Shown: positions 22,754 to 34,059 of the stretch, piece after piece
How the letters are laid out: every line of letters begins with the position of its first letter
How positions within the stretch are numbered: the first letter of the stretch is position 1
From: Strongylocentrotus purpuratus
Taxonomy: Eukaryota > Echinodermata > Echinoidea > Camarodonta > Strongylocentrotidae
Reading direction: 5' to 3'
DNA: 64,000 nt
NCBI RefSeq assembly: GCF_000002235.5
Contig: NW_022145610.1
Span: 35,634,266 to 35,698,265, forward strand
The notes under the pieces: model-generated
Seen by the model: only the letters and a program-made list of their open reading frames with translations
What the model was told of the DNA's origin: nothing
Databases searched by the model: none
Program-made: the position numbers and the translations under genes

Positions 22754-23702
22754 ATTATATACACAGGCCCCGCGGAACGTTTATCAAAGTGGGGGGGGGG
22801 GGGGGGGGGGCTAAAGTATTTACGATCAGGTAGAGGGTAGCGAGCGTAAATTGGTGTTGGGGGGGGGGGGGCAGGGGTTTTAGGCATTTAATTACGGTTA
22901 GAGAAGCACAAATATTTTGATGCCGCATTTGTGTCACTGGCAGGTCAGGGGGGGGGGGGCGGGCGGTTTTTTATTTTATTTTTTAAGGTAAAATTTATGT
23001 TACTATCATATTTTTTTACCGGTTTGGGAGGCTGGGGGGGGGGGGGGGCTGGCCTGTAGAATCGGCCCGTGGATCCGCGCCTGTCCAAAATAGCACACAC
23101 ACAAAATCGCCTCGCCGCTACGCGGCTCAGTAAAGAAAGAATGTAAAGGTTGCTCCCAATAATGAGGACGAAATAATGTGCAGAACGGGAAGACATCGAG
23201 AGAATGTCATCACGGGATGAAAGTCAGTAACGGCTATGTAGCTTGTAAATTTGTAAGAGGGAAAATGCTGATTAAAATGATAATGATGAAACAGCAAATA
23301 ATTGAGGAGTATCATAGGTACCAATTCAATGGATATTTGTATAGAAAAGAGCCCCCGTCAGTACTAAAAGAGCCCCGTGAGAAGGCTCACGGGGGCTCTT
23401 TTTTGGGGGGAAGAGCCCCCGTGGACAAAAAATTAATTTGAGCCCTGTTAGGTATCCTGATGAATAGCGGTTCTTATGGATAGTGAGCGGATCCCTGTTA
23501 GACCCTTGTCACTTGTTATCCATACAGCACCAAGTATTGTAGAGCTCTGATCATGAATTGACATCAAATGTGTTCTAAAGCCAGTGTGTCGTCAGTTTCC
23601 ATATATGCAGAAGTTCATAATTCACTGACACCATACTTGCATACCTGCCAACCCTTCTGAAAAATCCGGAATATTCTGATTTTCTGGATTTTTAAAGATG
23701 AA

Positions 23703-24074
23703 GTTGAGTTCTGGTCATGCGATTGAATTGTGAAAGAAACGGTGTGGAATCGACCAGAAAAGGTTGATCATCTAGCATATAAGAATTTGTGTGTATTGCA
23801 AGGTTCTGGAATCATCAAAATGATAAGAAATTTGGCCAAGTCTTGGTAAAGTTACAAACACTGTACACAGAAAGATGTATATGGGACTACACGAACATGT
23901 GGCGTAAAAATCCTACCCTGGATTTTTACGATGTTACATGACATATTTAGAATATGAAGGCATTTGAAGAGCTATGCTTTTCAGGGAACATGTCTTATCT
24001 GATGTTCTTCCACACTTGCATAATAAGAATGATAACGCTCACAAATTATTTTTCACCTCTTCCCAGAACTCAAC
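23703..24074 (+). mobile_element. MITE with GTTGAGTTCTGG ends, 372 bp
   Basis: Starts GTTGAGTTCTGG and ends CCAGAACTCAAC, a perfect 12-bp inverted repeat. A second full copy is at 34723-35092 and a partial one at 16966-17155. The target duplication is not clear. The phrase CTCAACTTTCCCTTTAA at about 45835 and its complement near 35297 share the GAGTT end and may belong to relatives. Confidence 0.7.
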
Positions 24075-24439
24075 CTTCTCTTTTCGAAGGCATACCGTGC
24101 TAAAAATTCCCAATTCTTATTTTCTAATGTTGGCAGGTATGTACTTGGTTTAAATATCATTAATGGGTGTTCACTTTTCACATCTGCAAAGTGCACACAG
24201 CAAACTTGTAGGCCAATTGAGAAATGCCCCCTCATCTCTCAGAGAGTCTTCGGGTGGTGAAAATGTAAGATAATGACTTTACTACAACTGAAGGCTAATC
24301 TAGGTGATTGGTAACACCTTTTATTGGGTAAACACCCGAACGAATGGTGTCGAATTCCCTGAGATCCCACTTCTTTAACCTCATATTTGGTCTGATAAAA
24401 GCTCTGCATAGTAAGGCTAGTAATTAGATACAATCATCA

Positions 24440-24559
24440 GGGCCCCGTCTCAAAGAGTCTAAACTATGTACATAAGATATAGGAGACTGCAACTTAATTT
24501 TGATTGGAGGACTTGCGATTGATTTGGATCAATCGTAGGTCTTTGTGAGACAGGGCCCA
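24440..24559 (+). mobile_element. MITE with GGGCCCCGTCT ends, 120 bp
   Basis: The ends GGGCCCCGTCTCAAAGA and TCTTTGTGAGACAGGGCCC are near-perfect inverted repeats. The interior carries inverted GATTGATTTGGATCAATCG. A relative lies at 55697-55853. Confidence 0.7.
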
Positions 24560-24944
24560 GATGTTGTAAATTATTAAATGTGGTCTCTGACAAACAGGAC
24601 AAAATACCTTGGACTTACCCAATAACATGCATTTAATTGATTTTTTTCTAACAAGTCATACAAATGAGTGTCCACAGATGCTGTGCTATGCATTGAGTGA
24701 TGGAAAATTTGTGTTTTTGAACAATGAGTCTTGACCTACTTGTTCATTTATGATTTCCATATGCAATAAGACACCTGTTTTTAGACAATGAATAATTGAA
24801 AGAAAATAGATATCAAGTCCAAGATAGGTGTACGTCCTATAATGTATCAAAACATATTTAATGTCTTAGTTTGGACCTAGATGATCATTTTATTTCATTG
24901 GTGAATTTGGACAATCCATTTTATCAAATAATGTTATACTTGTT

Positions 24945-26880
24945 CAGGCGCGGATCCAGGATTTTCCAATAGGGGGGGCCGGAAATTTCGAAATTGCGCA
25001 GACCTTTTTTTTTTAACTCAACATAATATCAAAAGGTCATATTAGAAGCACGATACCGGTACAATTTTTTTTTTTTTTTTTTTTTTTGGGGGGGGGGGGG
25101 GCTATAGCCTCTTGCTATAAAGCAAGTGAGCGAAGCGATCGAGCAAAAATTTGAGCATAATATGTATATTGTGAAAGTGTTATTTATCACGAAAATAAAC
25201 GAGATTTCAAAAATTTATATTATTTAGTTTCCCCCCCCCCTCTCGCGCGAAGCGCGGAAGCTTAGACCTTTCATTAATTATTAGAGAAAGAAGATTAGTT
25301 GTACCATTCTCGACTCTTATTACTTGTCCGAATTCAGTTCCCCACCCCCTTCCGCGCGAAGCGCGGAAAATTAGACCTTTCATAGTTTAATGAAATTATT
25401 AGAGAAAGAATTAGAAGATTCGTTGTTCCATTCTCGACTCTTAATCCTTCTCTAAATTCAGTCCCCCCCCCCTCCCGCGCAAAGTGCAGAAGCTTAACGT
25501 TTTATTAAAATATTAGAGAAAGAAGACGATTCGTTGTACCGTTCTCGACTCTCAATCCTTGTCTGAATTCAGTTTCCTCCCCCCCCCCTTTTGCGCGAAG
25601 CGCGGAAGCTTTGACGTTTCATTAAATTATTAGAGAAAGAAGACGATTTGTTGTACCATTCTCGACTCTTAATACTTGTCTGAATTGATTCCCCCCCCCC
25701 CTCCCGCGCGAAGCGTTAGCTTTGACGCCTCATTCAATTATTAGAGAAAGAAGATGATTCGTTGTACCATTCTCGTCTTCTCTTGTTTGACTTCAGTTCC
25801 CCCCCCCCCCTCCCGTGCAAAGCGCCGAAGCTTTGACGTTTCATTAAATTATTAGAGAAAGAAGATAATTCCTTGTTCCATTCTCGACTCTAAATCCTTG
25901 TTGGAATTCAGTTTTCACCCTCCCGCGCGAAGCGCGGAAGCTTTGACATTTCATTACATTATTAGAGAAAGAAGATGATTCGTTGTTCAATTCTCGACTC
26001 TTAATCCTTGTCTGAATTTAGTTTTTCCCCGCTCGCGCGTAGCGCGAAAGCTTTGACGTTCAATTAAATTATTAGAGAAAGATGATGATTCGTTGTACCA
26101 TTCTCGACTCTTAATCCTTGTCTGAATTCAGTTCCCCCCTCCCAAGCGAAGGGCGGAAGCTTTGACATTTCATTAAATTATTAGAGAAAGATGACGATTC
26201 GTTGTACCGTTCTCGACTTGTCAGAATTTCAAAAATATTTCCTTGTCTGCTCCTTTTTCGTCCAATGTCCTTTTACTGCCCCTACCGCCCCTGGCTACGC
26301 GCCTGCTTTAAAGGGAAAATGAAACAATCATGATTGTGGTAGCACACAATTAGGTTAGTAAAAATGAAAGATCTATTACACCAACCATGGATAAATCTAC
26401 TTCAAGTTTTACCAACATGAGTTCAAATACAAGCACTAGCGAGTTGGTATGAGCTGAACCCAAATGATGGGCAAAATAAGAGTTGTGAAGCGGCCCTACC
26501 GTTAATTTAAAATTTGACTGTTGAGTATATAGCTTCTATTTAAAAGACATCCAAAATATTATGCCCTTTTCAAATTTCTCACTAAAGAGTGGTGACATTT
26601 GTAGCGCAGGGGCTGTTTTTAACGTTTAACTTTGAATCCGCGGCTCGAGATTTTATGCGGCCGGCCCGGCCCCCTCTATCAAATGACGTTTGCCAAGCCT
26701 ACTGAAATGACCCCAAATCTCCCGATTACAGTTTTTCCCTTATTCGTCGTTACTGTCACTTGGCGCCATTTCCTTGTCTTCCCCCTTTCTCACCCGACTC
26801 CCCCCCCCCCCCCCCCCACCCACTCAGTGTTATCTAGGGTACGCGCATTTATGTTCCCTCTCTTAGAAAGCACCCCTCTT
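24945..26880 (+). mobile_element. Minisatellite-bearing composite element, copy 1
   Basis: Begins CAGGCGCGGATCCAGGA (24945). A minisatellite follows at 25235-26215, then an end-like GGCTACGCGCCTG (26293-26305) and about 575 bp more (26306-26880). This whole stretch recurs in inverted orientation at 60062-63897. At the CGGATCC end the outside flanks of the two copies differ, whereas beyond the CGTAGCC end they stay alike, so the true element extends past 26305. It ends in C-rich DNA with the phrase ACTCAGTGTTATCTAGGGTA. No coding frame. Confidence 0.75.
25235..26215 (+). repeat. Minisatellite, ~110-bp unit, about 9 units
   Basis: Each unit has a C run, a core CGCGCGAAGCGCGGAAGC able to fold back, TTTGACGTTTCATTAAATTA, TTAGAGAAAGAAGATGATTC, GTTGTACCATTCTCGACTC and TTGTCTGAATTCAGTT. 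Cores lie at about 25250, 25352, 25475, 25598, 25706, 25815, 25927, 26037 and 26140. Units differ by single bases and small length changes in the C run. Confidence 0.9.
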
Positions 26881-27230
26881 TCTCCGGTGTGTAATGTCAG
26901 TAAGGGCCGGATTTTTGTGTATTACGGACCGGACTTTGTTGCGTGAAAAAGTAACCCTTTTTCGGAGATTTTGGGAACACAAATTGGGGGGGGGGGGGGG
27001 GGGGGGGCTTTTTTTGTTTTCTTTTCTCCTTTTCTCTTTCTCTCTCTCTCTCTCTTTCTTTTCTCTTCTTTCTTTTCTCTTCTCTTTTCTCTTCTCCTTT
27101 CTTTTCTCTTCTTTTATTCTTCTCTTCTCCTTTCTTTTTTCTCTTCTTTTCTTCCTCTTTTTTTCCTTTTTTTTTGCGCCGCCAATAGGGGGGGCCGCGG
27201 CCGTTTCGGCCCCCCCTGGATCCGCCACTG
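26881..27230. other. C/T-rich DNA ending in a CGGATCC-type terminus
   Basis: G run (26984-27007), polypyrimidine tract (27008-27175), then GGCCGCGGCC-containing G/C blocks and the end CTGGATCCGCCACTG at 27230, the inverted form of the CAGTGGCGGATCCAG end at 57550. The left partner was not found. Confidence 0.45.
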
Positions 27231-28260
27231 CTTGTTTATGTTTTATTTCACAATACCGGTACTCATTTTTATGTACAGTGTATGAGGCGCACAAAGTTAT
27301 CAACATATTGCCTAAGAATAAAGTAAAGATTATATACATAATTAAATTACATGCTGTTAAGAAATGTATTGACCAATATTGTAAACCTGTCTTAATTATT
27401 TATTTTGAAAAGTGGTCTATGTTTGAATGTGCTTAAAAGCCTATTCATTATTTACAATTGGTCATTAAGAAAAGTCTTTTCCCAATTTTTCTTAGAATGT
27501 TCAAGAAAACACTATCCTGAAAGCTGATATAAAGAGCAATAAAGAGAAATGTCTAAGTTCATTTTTAACAAGATTAATGTGAATTATTTTGTAATGCAAC
27601 TGGTACAATTACCTAAAAAGACTACAAATTAAAAAATACCAGAGGAGTAATTTTTAGGAATTTTGTTAAAAAAATTAGTCACGCACATTACAAAGATGTA
27701 GAACTAAATCGTTAGGATAGTAAGTTGTTAAATAATATACTGCCTTGATTACGCTAAATACTACATCAAATTTAATGATTTTAAGTATATGTGAAGTAAG
27801 AAATTTGAAAACATAACATCACTCTCACAACATCACTAATTATTACACTCACTTTTTGCATTCCAGATTCGTCTTTTTTTGCTTCAGCTTCCTCAGTGCA
27901 AAATTTGTCTATGCTTTACCAAATTATGTTTGTGACTGTAAAAGTGGTACCAAATCTCAGGTAAAATTGTCAAACGTAAATCTTGTTCATGGAAATTTGT
28001 ATTTAATATATTCCCATTTTATCTTGTATTTTTGTGGGGAAAATGTGATTATTTTTAAAGAAGTAATCATGCAAACTGATGATCTATGCATTTTTTTACA
28101 GTCATTTGTGCCATATAAAGTGTTCAGTAATGAAACAGTACAGTTTTATACCTGTAGAATGCAAGGAGTGACCATTGTATTGCTGACTTATTTCGTATGT
28201 ATCCTGTCCTATTCACAGCTTATATTCATGATTTTCTTTTTCACTGTCTCAACCCCATCC
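27231..28260. other. Non-coding stretch, nothing recognised
   Basis: AT-rich single-copy-looking sequence. The frame starting at 27856 is open but runs into the CT microsatellite and has no family likeness. Confidence 0.5.
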
Positions 28261-28264
28261 CCCC

Positions 28265-28297
<33 letters not shown>

Positions 28298-28480
28298 CCT
28301 CTATCTCTCACACTCTCCCTTCCCCTTTTCTTTCTATTTCCCTCTCATTCTCTTGGACTCTCCTCTCTCTCTCTCTCTCTCTCTGCCTGTCTGTGTGTGT
28401 GTGTGTGTCTCTCTCTCTCTCTCTCTCTCCCTCCCTCTCTCTCTCTGTCTGTCTCTCTCTCTCTCTCTCTCCTTCTCTCT
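28261..28480 (+). repeat. (CT)n/(GT)n compound microsatellite
   Basis: C run, then CTCTCT blocks, a TCTGTGTGTG block near 28390-28410 and further CT blocks. Frames over it are low-complexity artefacts. Confidence 0.9.
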
Positions 28481-31400
28481 ATTTAAACTGGTGTTGTCGC
28501 TCCTAAATCTCATTTCTTCCACTCACATCAGTATTATAATTTATATAATCATCCCACTCAATGAAAATGTGTAGAATAAAGTCTTATTTTGAATTATTAG
28601 ACTTACACCACCCATCTTAGATATGTTGCAGAGTTATTCATTAACTGATTCTACATTAGTTTTCACACTTTAGACTCAGGGCCAAGATGTTCTCATTGGA
28701 ATGAAAGACACTGATTTTTATTTTTTAACTTTATGATGAAAGATCCATATTCTAATTACCATTAAACTCTGTGCAATCGTTAGCGTATGTTTAATGTCGT
28801 TAAGGTGATTTGCCAGTACTCTATTTTTACTGTGTACTTTCATCTTCATAATTAGACAGGATATGAGAATAATTTATTACTGTAGTCACTGTAATGAATA
28901 TAAAGTATATATTTTATATAACATATCTGATATGATATAATGATGTAATAGAGTGACCTATGAATGAAAATAATAATCTGATGATATAAATGTTGACAGC
29001 CAGTCGGCCATTCCAGCTTTTGTGTGCTTTATTAGTTGGCTTTTATCATGTCTGATATAGTGTGTGTGTCGTACGTTGGTTGATATTAATTGTTTTTCAA
29101 AAAAACGTTATGAAAAAAAAAAGATCTTGTCAAAATCTTTGAGTACCCATGTATGGGCTGATGGAATGAGGTGTGTCAAGCAAAGTCAGAAGTATGTTTC
29201 ATTAATGTATTATTGATGACGTAGATCATAATCGAATACAGACTGTTTGAGAGTGGACGTGTGATCTGGTACTTACATACAACGCATAGCCTGTCAGTTT
29301 TTTTGTTAATGACCCACCGTTCATTTGTCGAGATCTAACTTTTTTTTAATTCGACTCTATATATTTGAAATGAGCAATTTATCATATTACAAAGATCCTC
29401 ATCACCATTTTATAAAATAGATAAAGACACGTAGCTTGGCGGTCAATTACCCCCAGTACTTTGGACTGAGCCAAAGCTCTTGCTCGGCTATGCATTGTTC
29501 TCTCTTTGAAGTTTGAAGAGATAAGATAAGAGCTAAACAAATATTAAAAAAAAAAACACTTTTATTATGATAAAAATGTCATTTAATCATAAACATACAT
29601 TACATTTAATGTAAAATTATATGTTTAGTCATCTCGTTGCCAGGAATCATCTTCATTATCAGTTTTGCGAGAAGTGAAGCAAACGAGGGGAAAAGGACAC
29701 TTTGTTGTGGTATAAATTTTATTTCTATTTTAAAATAAATAAATTTTGGCACCATGCTGCCATAATCATGCCGATGTTCGGGAAGCGAGGTACCCGAATA
29801 TTGTCATATCATCATATGGAGATATTCATGGACATGAAACTATCCCGTTTCTAAATTTTGCGAGCGAGTGAAGCGAGCGAGGAATTTTTTAAATTTTAAA
29901 ATCGTTATTATCTATGGAATGTTATTTGCTCATGAAAATACCCAAAGTGATATAAATTTGGGCATCTTGTGGTTTCTGATACTTCGTTTTCGTGAATTTG
30001 ACGTTATTCCAGAAAATAAATAAAATACTGTTTTTATTTATTTTTTTATTTTTTAGGTTTTAAAAGACAAATAAATATACATGATTCAAAGGGCCAAGGA
30101 CCAAAACTGATCATGTTTACAAGTTATACAATACAATTATAAATACAGTGAATATATAATATTGAGCCAAACGAACAGGTATGATAGGTACAAGATGGTA
30201 ATAAAGATGACATACATAATACATTTCAATCAATACAATACCAAAATAAACTAAGAGAAAGTAGTGGTCAAGATCGTCAAATTACTAAACTGTTATATTA
30301 TATGGTATTGGTAGCAGATAAACAGACATTAATAATGTTGAGTAACCAAACAATCAAAGAAAATAGGGGGAAAATATATTTTGAAAATAGGCAACGGTAA
30401 AGCCTTAAAACCTGAAATAACATAATTACGTTTGAGTTGAAAGGGTTACCACACAGAAATATATATTACAAATTGGAATCGACTTTAAAAAGCAGTTATA
30501 CAATGCCATTATTAAAATATAAGGTATACCAAATTGTGAATGTGTCAATTAAAATGATTCTGAGGAATAAGGAAAAAGGGAGAGAAAGAGAGAGAGAGAG
30601 ATGGATAGAGAGAGAATCAAGGCTTATTCATTGAACGAACAAGTGAAGGAACAGCAGAATGATATCGTTAGTCCTGCACCTAATGACCAAACCATGATTA
30701 TTACGGAGGGGGCGAAACGTGGGCAAGGAATCTTTAGATGGTGGAAGTAAGTCTCTGTGTCGGGACGTAAGTAGCGAGTGGGCAAACTTAGTATCAAGCT
30801 CAATTCTTCTTGCTTGAAGGGAGGGTACTCTCGCGGCAGTCCGGATAAAAACGCTGTACTAGATGGTCAAAATTGAGGGGGCAGATTGACTAGGCCGAGA
30901 GAGGATATACCCCTTCCATCTTCAGAGTGGGAAAATTTCGCATTTCAAAGTGAAAAGAACAAACATTCATCCTCTTTCTGTGTCTCTTCTCCCGTACTGT
31001 CTTCTATCTTTCAGTCCTATCTCCGGCACTCTGCTGGACAATACATCAGGGACGCAGATCGGATCACCCCTAAGCATTTGTAGATAATTGTTTAATGCAC
31101 CTTACAACAGATTTCATGCAATACTTATCATGTACCTACATTACTGATTCACATAATATCATAATCTTTGAAGAGCGTTTCGAGCAATTTTTCTTTGTAC
31201 ATGTATATTAATTTTATCTCACGTTCTTTTTCCTTTTCATTCATCTCTCCCATTGCTCTCATACCTCTTCTTTTTCTTTTCTTTTTGCCATTCGATTGGG
31301 GAGGGGCATGTTCCCAGCCCCGTGCCCCCCCCCCCCCCCTGTAGCTACGCCAATGTGCTTTATCACTCAAACCATTACGTGCTAAAATAAACACGGAAGA

Positions 31401-31935
31401 GCATTCAAACACACATGCAATACAATTTGAATAGGATACGTACGCTGTTCATAGTACGCTGTACGTAGTGCTTAAACAAAATAATATCCTGATGACCATG
31501 GAAGAAGACTGCTGCCTTGATGATCGGAGCCAGATAGATCAGCTGGGCAAGGATGCAAGAATTATTGTAGCGGATCAGAAGAGTAAGCGGATAAGTGAAA
31601 CCAAGTGAAACCAAGTGAAACCTGATGAAACCTGAAGAACGGCCACATATTCTGGATCGAGAGAGATCAGGACGCACACTATAAGCAACGGCTGCATTCC
31701 GACAACAGTGGGAAGTTTGATCTTCTCAAAATTGTTTGTGTAAGAATATGTCTTCATGATAGTAGATAAAAAGGAGTCCTGGCAAGGAGTTATAATTTCC
31801 TTTGTCCTGGTAGAGGAGGTAAATATTTGTGAGCTTTTCTATTCTTTACATGGTATTGTAGATTATTTTTTGTCAAGTTTTGGTTTATTGTGTTTTTGCG
31901 TGTTTCCGAGCAGAACTCAATACTTTCTTATAGAC

Positions 31936-31978
<43 letters not shown>

Positions 31979-32278
31979 AGACCCTGTTTATTAACAAAGT
32001 ATATTCTATTTTTGAGTAAACCTATATTCTATTTTTGAGTAAGCTTATATTACTTTAAATTGTTGAACATTTGAACCCCTATTTAAATTGTACCTTTAAA
32101 CTATTAAGACCACCTCTCTGGTATATGTCACTGGTGAAACAAAGACGAGAACAAAGAGACCCATATTATATAGGCCTTGCTTATGTCAAAAAGCCCAGAC
32201 CATAGTACTCCTTTGTCTCGGGGATGGGAATGGTGGGGTTGTTTGCCTGGTTTGGAAAGAAGATTGGCTTTCTCGTTG
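28481..32278. other. Intergenic DNA between genes 1 and 2
   Basis: No gene is seen. Small items: GA-rich run at about 30575-30615; a C run with CTGTAGCTACGCCAATG (31325-31355), the likely end of a degraded G-tract element; a short array GTGAAACCAA/GTGAAACCTGAT at about 31597-31637; and (TA)n at 31938-31976. Confidence 0.5.
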
Positions 32279-32356
32279 AGAGCAAGTTCAGACTTCAAGG
32301 CAGATAGACGTGTGATGTAACTTCCCCCAGAAGTTACTATGTCGCAGCTTTTTAAG
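32279..32356 (+). repeat. 78-bp local duplication, copy 1
   Basis: Nearly identical to 32863-32940 (AGACTTCAAGGCAGATAGAC through GCTTTTTAAG), with only a few differences and about 506 bp between the copies. Confidence 0.8.
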
Positions 32357-32862
32357 ACCTGCCTTGATTTTGTTTCTTAACAGGTAAGCGAACACTCACC
32401 TTCCTCAAAGTATATTCATGTCCTATTCAAGTAAATTATAGAGATATCACAAGATCCTCTTGCAATTTGAATGAATTGTATGATATTGTTTAGTGTGATT
32501 CTCCTTGCGTTGGAAAACCCATTGTGTTATATTTTCATGTGTCTGTCCATTAACTTTTGATACAAGATAATAATAATATAATATGTCTTGTTTACCCAGG
32601 GTAGCCTCATCAGTATTCATACTGTTCTCCCTGAGGGCCCTGCAATCATATTATTACCCCGGTCATCGGATGGTTGTGACTGTCTATGAATTAAGATACC
32701 ACTTTCCACAAGCCAGACATATTTATAGTTATTTCATTCATTGTAAAAAAATACTCATCATTAGAAAGTTTAGTGATAGCCCAATAACTACTGGGATACG
32801 ATAAATACTCTTGTTAAATTGCTGTGTTACATATAAAGGAGAATTCTTATTGATTAAGTAGG

Positions 32863-32940
32863 AGAGCAAGTTTAGACTTCAAGGCAGATAGACGTGTAAT
32901 GTAACTTCCCCCAGAAGTTACTATGTCGCAGCTTTTTAAG
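32863..32940 (+). repeat. 78-bp local duplication, copy 2
   Basis: Partner of 32279-32356. It stops exactly where a truncated G-tract MITE starts (32941), so the two events may share a break. Confidence 0.8.
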
Positions 32941-33180
32941 GGGGGGGCGGGGGGTTAGAGGACACTATTTTTATTTTTTTTGGTCTCGAAATTTGAAAAT
33001 TTGACATTTTTCTTCGTTGGGGGGGGGGGGTAAGGTCACCTTTTTTAGGTCAGCCATGGGTATGATTTTTTTTTAATAAAAACAAAACAAAAAAACAAAG
33101 GGGGGGTTAGGGGGGTTTTCCTAAAAAATACACACATAAAAATATCAAAGGGGGGTTCAACCCCCCTGCGTACGCGCCTG
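32941..33180 (+). mobile_element. Truncated hAT-like G-tract MITE
   Basis: Right end CCTGCGTACGCGCCTG at 33180 with family blocks (CTCGAAATTTGAAAATTTGA, AGGTCAGCCATGGG). The left terminal repeat is absent. Confidence 0.65.
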
Positions 33181-33818
33181 GTTCCACCATGGTTCCAGTT
33201 CCATTTCTCTCGGGACAAGAGTTGGGACTGCTGTCCGTTGTTCAGGCAACGCTCTCCGCCTGGTCGATGTATTTAGAACTTATTGAAGGACGACTCATGT
33301 TTTATCATTTGTACTTTATATGAACACCTATTCTTTTCTTCTATTCCTTGATATTTTTCTACTGTACAGTGTAGTTTACTTTGCTATTTCTCTATCATTC
33401 TTGTACCTGTACAATACATTGTAAAGCTTTGCATGTAAGCTATTTTGTATTGATTGCTGTTTGAAATCGAAATGCCAGTTGTCACACTGGGAATTTATTA
33501 TCGGTCTACCTTTGACACTGAATCCTAATAAATACCTCTTTGGAATCATTGGCACAAAATATATGTCACAGACTTATGTATTTTAATGGATCTCCGTGTT
33601 TACTAATCTTAGTTAATTGAACCGGCGCAGGCATATAAGGCCTGTGTAACATATATAATGTTTATTCATTCATTTATACATGCGTCTGTTTGTGCGTGTG
33701 TGTGTGTGTGTGTTTGTGTGCTGAAATAGTAAGGAACTGCTGGAACCATGTTACAAATTTTCTAGAATCTCGAATATGTTGCTCTCTTCATCTTTACAAA
33801 GGTATCTACTTGAATACA

Positions 33819-34059
33819 ATGTTGGACGATGATGGTGAAGATGCGGTTACCATGGCAACGAAGGAGAAGGTGGACGATGTCATCAGGACGGGAAATTTAT
33901 TGCGGATTTTACGGAGCGTGCGAGCGAGGACTTATTGGGGCTGGGTAGTCACTGTTGCCTCGTCGATCATGTTCGTCGTCTCATACGGCTTCTTATATTC
34001 GTTCGGCATCATCATGGTCGATCTGATGAGCGAATTTGACAGCTCGGCTACTGACACTG
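33819..34059 (+). CDS. Gene 2 coding exon 1 (acidic N-terminus and TM1)
   Basis: Encodes MLDDDGEDAVTMATKEKVDD, a basic stretch, then YWGWVVTVASSIMFVVSYGF (TM1) and SFGIIMVDLMSEFDSS. Donor ACTG|GTAAGT at 34060, phase 1. Confidence 0.82.

Larger units (their letters stand above)
20627..23447 (+). mobile_element. hAT-like non-autonomous element, 2.8 kb, composite
   Basis: The ends CAGCGCTCAAA (20627) and TTTGAGCCCTG (23447) are inverted repeats, and the octamer TTAGGTAT flanks both (20619-20626 and 23448-23455), which is the hAT hallmark. Near both ends sit blocks with CACGGGGGC and its complement (20641-20735 and 23350-23425). The interior holds a TA-flanked MITE, long G tracts and a 520-bp foldback. 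No transposase-length frame survives; a short frame near 20960-21030 (MSAGAGGD.., MEKFFI) could be a trace of one. It starts only 142 bases after the stop codon of gene 1. Confidence 0.8.

Noticed and set aside
25235-26215. CRISPR-like array (also 60950-63590)
   Set aside because: Repeats are contiguous ~110-bp units without unique spacers, in a eukaryotic intron-bearing genome.
24945-27230. One single element running from the CGGATCC end at 24945 to the inverted end at 27230
   Set aside because: Both ends are near CTTGTT, but the match is offset and not a proper 8-bp duplication, and copy 2 shares similarity only up to the equivalent of 26880.
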